From positions 18,886,501 to 18,950,500 of the forward strand of contig NC_079886.1 of assembly GCF_029227915.1 (NCBI RefSeq): a stretch of DNA of 64,000 nt. The letters are read 5' to 3'. How positions within the stretch are numbered: the stretch's first letter is position 1; every line of letters starts with the position of its first letter. Of the stretch, positions 12,401-27,400 are shown in pieces. This DNA is from Hydractinia symbiolongicarpus. Its lineage: Eukaryota > Cnidaria > Hydrozoa > Anthoathecata > Hydractiniidae. The position numbers were made by a program, and so were the translations under genes. The notes below the pieces were generated by a model. The model did no database searches and had not been told where the DNA came from. It was given only the letters and a program-made list of their open reading frames with translations.

Positions 12401-15400
12401 TTTCGCATCGTCAGCAGGTGGAGGTGGTATAATGGTGCATAAGCTGTAAAACGCAACAGTAAAAAAATGTACTAAAATAGTCTATGGTCTTTGGACAACA
12501 ACACAGGTCCTTCATACACCGCGTTTCGTGTTTCTAGCTACTGTGGTACCATATTACGCAGAGACAAACAGACAGACAACGATTATTGTAGGCTATTGTA
12601 GGCAGCTGAAAAAACCCATTGGGGTTTTACAGGAAAGCAATAACAAAAATTTCAGTCAATCAAGTTTAACTGTAAATTACAGATTAAGCACCAAGTGACC
12701 AAATAAGTGCCCAGTGACCAATAAATGCTTAGTGACCAAATAAGTACCCAGTGACCAATAAGTGCCTAGTAACCAAATAAGTGCCCAGTGACCAAATAAG
12801 TGCCCAGTGACCAATAAGTGCCAAGTAACCAAATAAGTGCCTAGTGACCAAATAAGTGCCCAGTGACCAATAAGTGCCAAGTAACCAAATAAGTGCCTAG
12901 TGACCAAATAAGTCCAATTAAGCGCCCACCTTTTGATCAAAAGTTTTAATTTAGTGTTTAAAATTTAAATGACCCTCCCCCCAGGGCGATTAACCAGTCA
13001 TTTATAGTATCTCTCAACATAATCTCCAGCAACTACGTTCAATCATATTAAAGCTAGAAAAATAAAGTCATTTGTAATCCATACCTGTTCAGGACGATGG
13101 ATCCCAGTTTAGGAGAATTCTTATCGGTGGATTTAAAGTAGTCGAGTGAGTTGGAATTTAAAATAAACCACCTATCAAAAGAAGCAAACATTAATAAGAT
13201 TCATTGCATATTTTTTCAACAGCATGTTATTACTGATAATCTGAAAATATACCATACCTTCGTTTATCTCTTCCTTGATCTGTTGGGGCTTTCTTTAGCA
13301 GCCAACCTTTCAAAATATGTCATATGTGTCAATATACGTCGTATAATGAGCTATACTTGTTGTTAAATATTTTATAAAAATGTAACCAATATTGTAGAAT
13401 GTGAAAACATTGAAATCATAAATCTACTAGACTGCAGAAATCATGATAAACATATCTCTGTGTAGGAATGAAATATCTTTTGTCTACAGTTCCTAAAAGG
13501 TTATATTAAATTCAACAAGTAGCTGATAATACATTATACCTTTCTCAATAGCTATTGTGGTTCCTTCTTCAAATTGTTTTTCTTTACTTTGATTCAGTGC
13601 TGAAAACAGACATGAATTTAAAATCTCAAAAGTTTAATGTAAACAGGCTGGCAGAAGAGTCATTCACAAAGCACTATACATACCCTCTGCCCACTGTTCA
13701 ACCTCTCCAACTTTGTCTGCAGTGAAACTGTAAACACGATTTGCAGTGATGATACTAAATCCATTTTGTCTGTTGTAAAAAAAAAAGAGTACAGCGAATT
13801 ACTAAATCTCCCAATAAAAAAATCGCCTCGCCATCAATATTGCAAAGGACATGCGTTACTTGCAAATAAAGTTGCAAGTGAAGAAGTGGTCAGTGAAGTT
13901 AATTCCGTTATACAAAAAACAAAACAAGATTATTTAATGATTCTCTTATACCTTAAAACTGTCTAAATAATAAACATATGGTTTGTGTGAAAATCGTGCA
14001 AGTAACGTTCCAATATGGTGAAAATGCAACAGAACACAGTGGTGGATCATAAACGCAACAGGTTACATGCATATCTATGTGCTAACGTGTTGTTTAACGT
14101 TCTTCATTAATAAATTTTATTTTTATTTAGTCTAGACATTTTAAGAGACCTGAAAATACAAATTTCCCACCTAAGAAAAGTATTTAGGGGTTTTATACAT
14201 TAGGGTTTTTAGAAATTTATGGAACCAAATCACTGTCTTGATAGCATAACAAGTAAAACAGAAAAGTGTTTAGGTGGTTGTTATTGCGTTAAATGTTATA
14301 TTGAAAGAGATAGGTATTAGTGACGACTTACCTGACGGATTTGCGACGGAGAGTAGCAGTGGGATAATCTAAGACTCTTTAAATAATAAATATTTAGTAA
14401 TTAGTAAATGAGAGAGAAAATGCTGGAAGTTACATGTGCGGGCAGGAATAATAAATCCACATTCGCCAAAAGAGCTCTTTCTCAGTGATGCTGTGTTAGT
14501 TAACTATTATTTACGATAAAGAGAAATTTAGTAAGATTGTAAATTTAAGCTTAAAAATCCAAATTATATTAATTTTTCCTTTCTTGTTTGCAAAGAAAAA
14601 CAAAACAAAGCACTGATAAACAAAGACCGCGACAAGAGCAAAGCATTGGCTATAAGTTAGTATATCATGTTTTATGCAAACATATTAATTTTATGATGTA
14701 TTGTTAATGTAAAGAAAATGGCAGCCAGGTGATGTAGCTCCTACCTGCTTTTTAATGTGCCTCGTCCTCGGATAGATCCAGTTGACATCTTTCGTTTTCC
14801 ATCGTTCATTACACGTGATATCGAATCATAAGAATCAAGCGAGTAAGCAGAGAGGTATTGTGAGCCTGTCTCGTTAGGCCTGTGTTTAGGTCTTCAGGAG
14901 ATAAAAAAGGTTGACGAATAATAACAAGTTTACATTTTAATAGTACGGCTTAATAAAGTGTTAATTTATACAATTTTTTTGGTTATATTTTTAATTGAAA
15001 TTTAGCAGTTATTTTACAACCTGTAGGTTGTTGAACATGCAAAAATAAAAATAGTGTACATAAAACATGCAGGATACATGCAGTGCGTGCATAAATCTAA
15101 TGCTATGTCCCCAACATGGTGCATAAATAGTGTAACATACATAGAGTACTGATACACATGTTGACCTAAATAACATACCTGTCCTCATATACATCAACTG
15201 ATATGCTCTCAATAACAATAGTATCTATAGTACCCTATAAAAAGATAAAAAAAAAATAAAAAGTCAACTTATATTACCTGATGTTAAAAACCTTACATTC
15301 TCGTGTGGGAGAATAAAGTTTGGTATTACCACAATTAGGCCATCACATTTGGAGCAGGGTTTTTAATTACTTTCAGTACTCTAACGAATGCTAAAATGAG

Positions 15401-18400
15401 TAACAGAATCTGTAGAAAATAAATGATGGCAGCGGAGATGAACTAACAAATTCTCGTGTGAAAAACGCCTTCTTTATTCCAAAAAGGGTTTGCTTTGGGG
15501 ATGATATAATTTCTAAGTGGTCAAATGATGGATTGTAAAACAACGTAAGCATCACATACCACAGCATTTCTTATATTCGCTGACTCCTCTTTCATTTCTT
15601 TCAACTCAAGTTCATTAGCTCTGTGCACACGATTTAATATACTAAACCAATCACTAGAATAAAGATCAAGTTGTTTTTTTATCAGGTGTTCGTTACTTGA
15701 TCATTGGTTGCTATTGCATTTATTTATCTTTGTTAAAGAGAAGGCTTACTTCCAGTCTTGTGGACTTTCAGTAGTAAAATGGTATGTCCTTTCTGGCATG
15801 ATAATACTAAGTGCATTATCTTTCTGACTGCTATCCACAATTTGTCTAAATATGAACAAAGATATTTGACATGAAGAAGAGGTTATTACATCAAAATACT
15901 CATCAATGCAACTTTATTTTTATTCTGTCCTACCTACAGCTACGCAAGTCAATAGTTCCCAATGTTTTCGCACCATCTTGGTCACTATCATGATACGTGA
16001 GGAGTGTGTCTTTAAGTACAAACCAACGTCGTTTCCAGTTACGTCTGTTAAAAAAAAAAAAAAAATATTTTTTCCTGTATTACCCTGATTTGGTAATAAA
16101 GAAAAAAATATTTATGTGTTTTATTGACAATGTAATCAAGGACAGTTCTCAGTACACAGCACAAGGATAGACGCCAATTTTTATTGAATTTTTCCCTTCT
16201 TGATTTTTTTAATTTGTACGAATTTTTAAGGTTCTTAAACACAGACACAAGGGACACAAAGACAAAAAACAAGACCTAAAGTGACATTGAAATATTCATT
16301 AATTTTCATGCTAAGGGTAAAATATAATCATTGGAGGTAGGGTAAATATAAACGTCGGATTGACTTTGACGCTTAGTGTAGAAAGAACCGAAATGGGTAA
16401 TAAACATACCTTGAAAGTGTGCCAGTCCCACCTCCTTTCTTCATGAGCCATCCACTCTTTAATGCTTTCTAAATAATAAGAAAAAAACATTTTTAAAACC
16501 ACAACAAAACAGATTGTGTATGTTTTTCATAAAGAACAGAAAAACAGACCTGTCTTCCTCTGAACCACATAAGAGTATCATCTTTCAATACACACCAATG
16601 CCTCTTCGCAGTGTTCATTAAGCCACCTGCATAAATGCAAATTTATTACTAAACAAACACAGAGATTCATCTTAGGTAGCATTTGCAAAACCAGATTTTA
16701 AATCAAAAAGGGTAGATAAAAAGTTTCTGAAGACAATCACATCGTTTGTGTCAAGTTATAGTTTACTGGAACAGTCATTGAATATACGAAAATACAAAAA
16801 AGGTTAAAACAAAAACAAATAAGTTAAAATTCACTGGAGAACTTCAAATCTTACATAAGTTCATGCTAATACCTTTTATTCAATTTTAACTTATTAAGCA
16901 AAACATGGACAGTTAAACTTAAAAATATTTTTTACCAACATGGAAGCGATTTCTGCAGTGTGTATTACAGAAAACTATATGCTGAAAACATTAATATTCA
17001 CAACACAAGCATATCGAAACTTTTAAAATCTTATGACAAGCTTATGCTTGTATCTCTACTTTTATTGAAGCTGCATGCACAATTATCTTGTGCTCGTACC
17101 TGTGCTTACATTTGCCATGGAGATGCCAGAAAAAATTAAGAAAGTTTGAAGGAATACTTATATTTCTAATTTATATTTCTCAAAAGAAGAACAAAAAATG
17201 TTAAATCAATTTAATACAAATGTTGGTAAAACTTGCCTTTCAATGAGAGGTATCCTTCCATCGTAGCACGATCAGAAATTGCCATATCTTCGCCAAAGCT
17301 AATGATGCGGGAAACATTATCGTCATCAAAGTCTTCATCATCATCCATAGCTTCCTCAAACTAAGGAAAAAAAAAATTTCATCATCAGAACACACATTAA
17401 ACAATTTCCTAAGTGTTTCTACAATGTTGAAAAGTAAGGTTTAAAATATTCAAAGAAAAAAGAAAAAATATTTCACCAAAAAAGGGTAAATTTTTTTATT
17501 TTATTTTTTGGTAATTTAATAAGTTGCTTTCGAATATAAAAGATCAAAATACTATTGCATCATCAGAGAAGCAGGTATATCAGAAAAGCAGGTATATCAG
17601 AGAAACAGGTATATCAGGAAAGCAGGAATATCAGAAAAGTAGGAATAAAGAGGCAGGAATACTATGGTATACGTGCCTGTAACTGTGCATCAAGCTCTGC
17701 CATTTCACGAAGAGCATCTTCAGTTGCTTCTCTGTCTAGTCTTTCTTCTTCTTCTTGTTTTTTCAACTCATCCTCTTCTTTATTCAACCTAAAAAAGCTT
17801 TTCTGTTACTACAACGGCCTAAATACTTTTAAAAAAATCAGTTTTGGAGTTTTTATATGCAATACTGTTTAAAAGGAAGAAATATAACAATTGTTTCCTG
17901 CACTTTGGTAAAGTTGTAAGAAAGTCAACACAGATTTTTTTTTACATTTTCAATGTCTGAAAAAAATATAAATATGTGCCTAGCTTCTTCTTCCTCCTTT
18001 ATTCTTTGTTCTTCTTCAGCCTAGAAACAATATTGAAAGTTAAAGTTATATAGTAAATAATAAAAAAACTAATAAAAAGTGAAGCCATCTATACGCACCT
18101 TTAACCTTGCTTCTTCTTCTAATCTCTTCCTCTCATCTTCTATACGTATTTGTTCTTCAAGTTCTCTTAATTTAGCAATTTCTGCTTGTCTCTGCAGCTC
18201 TTCTTTCACACGTTGTTCTTCTTCCTGTTCTCGTTTTAACCTTTCCTCTTCTTCAATCTAAACAAACAGTTTTAATTAAAAACGATAACTATAACAATGT
18301 TATTATTAATATTTATGCACCTAACATGCTTTGGAAGTTAACGATAACTCACAGTTGTTTTGGTCAAAAGAAATATTTTTCATTCTTTGCCAAATACTGA

Positions 18401-21400
18401 AGCTAAAATGATGGAACATAATAGATCACTAAAATCTGCAAACTACCTTTTTTCGGAGCTCTTCCAATTCTTTAGTTTTTCGTTCTTGCTCCAAACGTTC
18501 CAGCTCTCTAAAAAATATTTTATTTTATTAAGTAATGTATAATGCAATCCAAAATTAAAATACTGTTTGGAAGAAAATACAAACTTTCGTTTTTCTTCTT
18601 CTCTCCTTCTCTCTTCTTCTTTTCGTCGTTCCTCTTCAATACGTTTCTGTTCCAACATGTCAGCATACAATTTACGTGCTTGTCGTCCACGTTCATACTA
18701 AAGTAAAATCAATTATAAATTATAAAAGTCTTAAGAAAAATTATAGTACTGAATTAAATAAAAGAAAATAACAACTGACCCTCTGCAACATAACAGCTGC
18801 ATTCTTTTTTTGTATAAATTTTGTCTTGTAAAAGTGACCCTACCGGATAAAAATGTATAGGGCAGTTGTAATGAAACAGAAAACAACAATCATTTTTACT
18901 TTCATGGAAACATAAACAAATCATGGCCACTTTGAGAGAACAGTCTACAATGAATACACCGACTTACTTTGTACATCTTTTGTATCAACACTATAGCCAA
19001 TTTGGTTTTTACAAATTTTTTACGAATTAAAAAGCCAAATATTTGATTAAGTATAACACGACCAGCCAGTTTGATATTTTTAGTGCGGTGAATTTCTATC
19101 TCGGCTTCGAGTTTATCTTTGAGAAAAATCTAAAGCAAAAAAGAATATCCAAGTGAAAAAAATAGACTGTCAATCATAAATTCTCTTCCTTTTGGTCAAA
19201 ACTTCTAACAGATACTTTTTAAGTCCAGTTTTGCTAGCCGACAAAAAGATTTGTGATATTTTGTTTCAAAAAATTTTACTCTTACAAATAGAAAACTTAA
19301 TTAATTTGCACCCTTCCAAAAGATGTTTTTGTGAACTTAACCAAGAATTTAATGCTTTCTTATAAAAATAAAGTTTTCTCACGAAAAAAAGGTAACCCCA
19401 TAAATAATGTAAAACCTTGTTTAGATACAAATTCAAACTAGTCTGATAATGCAAGAACAACACAAGAACAACAGTTTTTGTAACAGACTTACTTTTGTTT
19501 TTCCAGATCTGTGGAGGTCCCTTCTTGGATCAAACTGTGTCAGGATAACAACACAATTATCTTTTGCATCAACTAACATTTTTTGTTTAGCTTTGTAAAA
19601 CAAAGCCTTGTACCTAAAAATAAATTATTTTGGAGCTTTGTTTTCAAAAATAAAAAGTGAAATCCACGTATCAAAGAGTAAGAGTTCTTGCAGACCAAGG
19701 TTTTACATGACATGTACTTCAAAATAGACTTTTTAGCCTTTTGGCTATTTGAAAGAGATTTTGCCTGCATAACAAACAGCTGATTTTCTTTTACTCTGCT
19801 TTTTGGTAATGTTTGCAAAGAGCACGTGTCTGCAATACCATCCCAACTATCATCACTGCTCCAAACTGTTTTATAGGTCATAATTAAAAAAGGAAATTTA
19901 AGAAATCATCCACATAGAGCTTACCTTTGCATAAAATCTTCATATGTTCTTCTCACAGGAAAGCCAGCTTTCCTGATTTTTACTGTTTCTAACATTCCAG
20001 AATATTTAAGCTGACTCAGCACCAAATCAGATTCAAAGGATTCTTTAACCTAAAAGAAGTTAGGAAAAATTATCATCATTCTGAGCTGTTTCTCCTACAC
20101 ACTGCTGCCAAATATGGAACAAAATTGTCCTTTTTTCACCTTTTAGCTACAGGCTGCATAGTAATAATTATCAAATGTTTATAAACTCTTTAATTGTTTC
20201 TGGCAGAAATAAGTGAAATAAAGTTATTCATTTAGTACGTTTATATATTAATCTTACTAAAAATATAGAACTGGTTTCTAACTTGTCCTGTGCATATTAA
20301 AAAATGTTGAGCATGGAAAAGACAAGAATTATTCTGTTGCCTCAGACACTGTATTTAACATTCTAGGTAACACATTATGTATCAATTGGTATTTACTATA
20401 AATAAGAACAAACAAAATCCACTATAAAATACAAAGCGTGGCGTATGTAAAATCTTTTATTGTCAAGTAAAATATATAATAAAGCTATATATAATAAATA
20501 ATATAAATTATATATTTTACCAGACGATACAAGATGTTGTTTACAGAAAGCTTTTTAAATTGTTTTAAAATTTTTACTCTGGTAAAGAAAACAGTTTTAA
20601 CAATTTTTATTTACCTTCGCTCCATTTGGTTTGATGCACCTCACAAAGTATGGGTTAGCGTTGTTTAACGTTGACATCAGAGAAAACAAAGAAGACTGTA
20701 AAAAGAACAAAAAAATCAATTCAGAGCAGAGAAGATTGCAACAACATAAAGTAAATTATAAAAAATATTTAAAATTTCAAGTTATAACAAAAATGAGATA
20801 ATAACAGACAATTTATCAATTGCAGGCCATATATTTCAGTCACTTTATTCACTGAAAAGTCTTAGTAAGACAAAACAAAACATAATGGCACAGATTCACA
20901 AAATAATTTTTATTATTAACATTAATGCACACAATATACTATACTAGTTGATAAGCCCGTAGAATCTCCACTTAGGAAGAAGCACAATGAAAAAGGTCTG
21001 TTGTTTGAATTTTGATGATGTCAGCCATATCACATTTTTTTTTTAAAAAAATGGTTTACCTGTTTCTTCTATTATGTAGAGCTTGAAATGCTAATCAAGA
21101 ATGCTTTTGATAAAGAGTTGAAGAGATATTGGAATTTATAAGTTTTTTTTTTAGTCATCAATCTGACTGTTATACATCGGGCGGGTTAATCAAGCTTTAG
21201 AAAATTGGTCCCACTTTGGTCCCTAGTTACCCCTGTGGGAAATGACGTTAGTTATAAAGATACTATGACGTTATAGTTATAAAGATACTAACTTTAATAA
21301 TGTTACTGACGTCAATCTTTGTAATAACGTCAAAACTTTGTAAATGGCAAAAAAAAAATTACAGGTAATTTTTTATGGATGTTGTTAAAGAAAACAAGAA

Positions 21401-24400
21401 GCCCTGGGGGCTCTAAGAATTTCCGCGCGCTACGAAAATATTTGATGAAAACCTGCTAATTTGTTGTGTTATTGTGCCAAACATTCGAAGGGGTTTGGTG
21501 CATGAACCTCCGAAGATAAAGCACACCAGTGACATTATATCTTACAACAAACGCAAACAAAACGAAGCGTGTCATAATAAACTCACATTTTAAAAGAGAT
21601 TGCTAACAAAAAATACAGCTTATCATTCATGGTTGAGAGTCTTGCGATTGAAACGTTTATGGTCTTAAACGGCATTAGTTGACAAAAAATTAAAATTTTG
21701 ACTAACTTTCAAAATTTTGAATTACTTTTTTTATTAACTGTGTCAATTTTTGTCGAAAATAAAACATTTTAATTTTTATATAAATTTTGACCTGAAATGA
21801 CATTTAGGTTACAAAAAATCAAACTTTTGTACCATCATCATTTTCAGCATACTTTATTTGTTAACTGTGCCAATTTTTGTTGAAAATGAAGTACTCTTAA
21901 TTTTTGGACCAATTTTGGCCTAAAATGACATTTAAGGTGGCAAAAAACAATATTTTGATGTCACCATCATGTTCACCATAATTTTTTTGTTAATTGTGCC
22001 AAAATTTGTCAAAAATAAAGTAGTTTTAATTTTTGGACCAATTTTAGCCTAAAATGACATTTAAGGTGGCAAAAAATCAAAATTTTGATGTCACCATCAT
22101 GTTCAGCATACTTTATTTGTTTACTGTGCCAAATTTTGTTGAAAATAAAGTAGTTCTAATTTTTTGACCAATTTTGGCCTAAAATGACATTTAGGTGACA
22201 AAAATCAAAATTATTATGTCACCATTATGTTCAGCATACTTTTTTTGTTAACTGTGCCAAATTTTGTCGAAAACAAATACCAATTTTGGCCTGAAGCGTC
22301 AATACTAAACTTCCCAGTAGTTAAGGAGCTTGGGTACGAAGTTTGCATCTGTGTCCGTCGACGTGAAATCCCAGGGTCGATTTTTTCTCAAAAAATGCTC
22401 CAAAAGAAAAAAACGACGGTTTTAAAGAATTTCCTACGCCTTCGGGCGCGGAAATTCAAAAATGTAAAAAATATAATCTACTTTGCAAAAGTCACAGAGA
22501 GACAAAGTTTTTGTATATTATGTAAGACTAGTCAATAAGACCTGTGGAAAAATACCACTTAGGCAAAAAAGAAACAGAAAAGCTCTGTCATTTGAATTTT
22601 GATTACACTAGCAATGACCTGTCAATGTAAAGCAATTTTTTCCCATAATTTTTTATAACAGTTACCTGCATTGTGCAGAGCTTGAAACACTGATCAAAAT
22701 AATGTATATGATTGCACGGTTTTGATCAGAGGTTCAGCTACATCAAGGGAAAGTAAACACAATCACTTTGCCGGCCACAGATGGAGGGACACAGTTTTTG
22801 TATTAATATAGGAGATAATACGAACCTTGAATTGAGAACTGACAGTAGCTTTTTTAGGTTTCTTAGCTCTTTTGACATTGGCTGCTGCCGTTGCTGTAGC
22901 TTCCTCAGCTTTCTTCATTGTATCAAACATGTCGTAAATAAAATCTGACCTGTAAGTAAACATGAAAATAAATATTTATCGTGCAAAAGGAGCAGTTAAA
23001 TTGCAGTCTAAGAGAACTTATTCAAAGTTCTTGATTGGCAGATTCTTAATCCATCAGGTTTTTCTAGTTCTCTCAACTTAGGATAGTGTAACTTGTTTTC
23101 TAAATCTAGAGATGATTACCTGCTTTCTGTTAACACACTGAGCAAGTCTTCACGGAATGTATCACGATTCTTTTCCAAGAAGCCGTTAGATTCATAAAAC
23201 ACCTACAACAATGGTGCGAATTTTACATGATTACTTTCCACATAACTTGCTGTGATTGCTGTGGAGAAAATCTGTCCCTAACCTTATTTAGTATGGCACA
23301 AGAGTTTTCAATGCATGCAGTACATGTTATTATGTTGAGCAAGAAACTTGAAGTTGATTTATGATTAAAGAATTATATTACATAATATAATATAGTCAAG
23401 CCCAAAACAAGGTTTATGTCACCATTTTGCTACAAGAAAAGCTCTGTTTAGAAAATGCTTTAGACTTTACAGTATAGTAATATTTAAAATATGGTGCTTA
23501 TTTTAAACTGAAAGAACAAACCTCCCCAGCATAGTGACGAATTCCAAATCTGGTATCAGCAACTCTTGGTTTAATATAAAATGGGTTAGCCTGTCAAAAA
23601 AGAAGAGCTAGCAATAGAATTTTAAAATCTCAATAAATGTTTGGACCATTTGAAATTAGAATGTTACATACAGCGTGATTTTCATGCAACTTTCGAAGTA
23701 ATGATTCGTCCGTTCCCTTGGGAAAATGACTTTCCTCGTCAATCAGTGAAAGCAAACCAAGTTTCTAAATCAGGTACACAATTACTTTATAAAGGTTGGA
23801 ACAAAAAAAAGTGTAAACAGCTTTTACAAACTCGCACCTTTTCAACAAGATCCAAACACTCTCCATTATCATTCCAATCAATGTCGGTCCATTCAAGTCC
23901 TTCCCTGCGAAAAATTAAATGATTTAATTAATTAATTATATCGCCAAAGTGTTAAATAGGTTTTATTTTGCTACATAATTCTAAATTCAAAAATTTTGGT
24001 TTGCTTTTGCAATCAAACTAAATTAACGTTACAATGTTGTTTGAAATTTTACCTCCACACACCTTCCAGAGTCGTGCTTCGGAAGACTCTTATAGATTAA
24101 CAATTCTTTTTTTTTATTCTTGTTTCTGGCAGAAAGGCAAAAGCGCCCTCACAACAATTTAAAATATGGCATAAAAACCTTTGAAAGGGAATTCATGGAT
24201 GTAACACAAAGACTACTAGTCACACTGGACAAGTATTACAAAAGAATAAACATACCTATTGTATTCAAGCTGTTCCAAGGAGAAAATATGCTTATTAAAA
24301 TATTCCTGCAATTTCTCGTTTGCAAAATTAATGTTAAACTGCTCAAATCTGTTTATCTATAAAGAAAAAATTATACCCAACATTATTATTTTAACCAGGA

Positions 24401-27400
24401 ACTGGGTGATTATAGAACTGACTTGAATTGAACCACTGCATTAGGCTTAGGCAATTTAATTAGTTGTTTTACAGGCAGCAAAGATAATTTTTGAGTTTGT
24501 CAGTTTGCAAAATTAAAACAATTATAAGAAAATATAGAGTCTTCACACAGAATTTTTTTTTGAACGTGCGACTTTAAAACATTAAATTTATGGAGCTGAA
24601 CTTCTTTACCACCAACATGGCACAATGAATTCTGTTTTGGTGTTGGAAACACATTATTGCAAGTTTTAAGTTCACGTGAGAATATAATATTTTTTTGAAC
24701 CTGTAAAAACAACAAATTAACAAATACCATTTTGTGACTACAAATTAAAATTCCTAACCACTTGGCCACATTACCTTCAAATAATTAGCACACACTTAGA
24801 TTTTAATACCAATGCTAGCATTGTTATTTTTTTATATTTAAAGCCACATTTTTTTGACAACCAGGTTACAGTGGATTGATAAGGATTATTAAAATGGCCT
24901 ACTTTCATTTAAAAAAAAAACTATTTTAAGACAAAACAACACAACCACATCATTTTGAAATATTTGTAAAATTTAAAAGAACCCTGATACAGTTAAGATG
25001 CAACAAAAGAAGCATAATGCTTAATAACTCAAAGTTATTTTAATATAAAATAGCACGCACCTTGAAGTTTTCAAATCCAAAAATATCCAAGACCCCAACT
25101 GAAAAAAAATCTTTACATCCCCTGAGTCTGTTATTAATCTTGTGTATTAACCATTTGAAACATGCTTGATATAATGCCATTGCAACTGAATCTCTTGAAT
25201 CGACTGCCTGCTCAACAGTTAGGGGACTCATAATTTTCTCTCCACGTAAAACCATGCTTTTTTGAGTTAGTGCATCATTTAAGTCGTACAAATCAACTTG
25301 TAGCAGGTTTGATAAATTCTCAAGAACTATAACAGAATCCACAAATTTAAATGTTTAGCTATAAATAAACACTAAATGTGAAAATTTATGGTTTTCATTA
25401 AAAATAAGAAATTATGAAGACTGTAGCTTAGAATATAATTTAATGAAAGGAACTTTTGTGTAAGTTTGACTTGCAAAAATGTTTTTGAGAAGAAAATGGC
25501 AGTTTGCAAAAGTTTACCGATGAACCGATGATTTTTTCTGTAGTTCCAATTTGCAATTAAATTTAATATTTCTTTTAATGATGCTAAACACTTTGCAAAA
25601 TATTTTTTTTAAATAGCCATAACAAAGTTAATTAAAAGATAATTTTCATTAAATATTATCAATACAAAACTCTTATAAACAATAAAAAATTAAAACACAA
25701 AGTACAATTTACCATTTTTATCTTCCACTTGTGCTCCACCAGTAGTCATAAATTCAATATTTCCCAATTGTAAAATACTTGATAACACTAGCATTACGTT
25801 TTGAATTTGCTCAGTGGATAAGCCAAGTATTTCCATAGCATTCTAAAACAGATTTTTCCCTCTTTGTATCATAAAAAGTAAAATTCTATGTCAGACAAAT
25901 TATCTTCAGTAGAGAAAAATTTGGATTTGCCTTTTTGTTTTGATCCTTCATTAAAGCAATAAGAAGGTCGACTACTAATGCAAACATTCATAAAAGACTA
26001 CCAACGCAAACATTCATGGTGTTTACCAAGTAAAACATCTAAGCAAAACAAATCTTTCCCTAATTTTAACTTTATCTATTTTCAAAGTTGCCTATAATGC
26101 ATCGCATAAAGTTAAAAAAAATTGCATACCACAACGTTTTGGTAGTCCTGCACATCGTTAATGGAAGCGTCAGAAATACATCCACTTTGACTTAAGTAGT
26201 AGTACTTTTCAGGTGGATATAAATGGTACAACGCTAAACCACAAAATAAAAATAACATCATTTTTTCATAAACTTTGTACCACTAGTGAGATAAGTTTTA
26301 TTACCTGATGAAAATCATCAGAAAAAATGTAATAAATAGTGATACGCAAGAGCCCACAATCTAATAAAAGACACAATAAAACCAAACTGCTGTATTACAT
26401 CCAACATTGTAAATACGTATATACCATAATGGCTTGATCAAATGTGTTGAATAGTAATTAAAATATAATTTATTCAAAGTTGGAACTTATTTAGAAGGTT
26501 ATTCTTAATCAACTTTTTGCCACATGAAATTCATAAATAGTCATTAGATTGTGAAAAACTCCAAGGCAGATTGCTCTACATTCTACACATTTCTTGCATC
26601 ACTATTCCTTGAATCCTTACCATCTGTTTACACAAGTAACGAAATTTACCTGGATGGGAGTTATTACTTAATTATAGGTGCATTTTTAATGAGGTTTTTG
26701 ATTACAAAACCTAACATTTTTTAACTAGCTCACAAAGAGACAAACAAACAGCAAATAATATAATATAGATTAAAATTGAGCCTGTTTAAAAGAAAAGAAA
26801 AAAGCATTTTTACAACCCTCTTTTTAAGGTTTAACAAAGCATTACAATGGTTGACTTATGAACTTTTAAAACAGTTACAAAGCATCATCAAGAACAAACG
26901 CTGACTGATCTGCCAAAGAGCAACACTTACAATCTTATTAATTAGGCAACAATTACCTCTAGATTCTGTTGGAGTTCCTGCACACAGTGCATAAAAAATA
27001 TGAAAATTTCTTTCATTTGGATTTTGACGCACAACTCGGTTCTAAAGTTTAAAACAAATATCTGTATCTATTAAAAATATAATTGAAAAATATATTGAGA
27101 GTAAGCAGGGTTCTGTTGAATCAGAAAAAGAAGAAATAGCGAAAAAAGATTGACACGTCTGCAAGCTTTTGTCAACGTTGAAATCAAATGATTATGATTT
27201 TGTGTGATCAGGCCAAGCAGTAATTTTTTCGTTGTTTTGTCTATTCTTGCTTAAAAATACATTTTTGAAAACAAGCAGGAAAATATATGAATACTGACCT
27301 TCTCCAGTAAGTCTGTTTACTTAGTTAAAGAAAGTAGTTATAAAGTATTAAAAAAACATTTCGAATTTGTCACAATTGTGGCATTAGAAGCTCTTAGAGA

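Noticed and set aside
17666-17678. GT donor (GTATAC) for MYO10 exon 27 instead of the GC donor
   Set aside because: It would leave phase 1, and exon 28 then reads a stop immediately; only the GC donor keeps the frame and the PH domain.
22227-22538. 103-codon plus-strand ORF
   Set aside because: It runs from the last unit of the 130-bp tandem array into flanking repeat sequence; no protein features.
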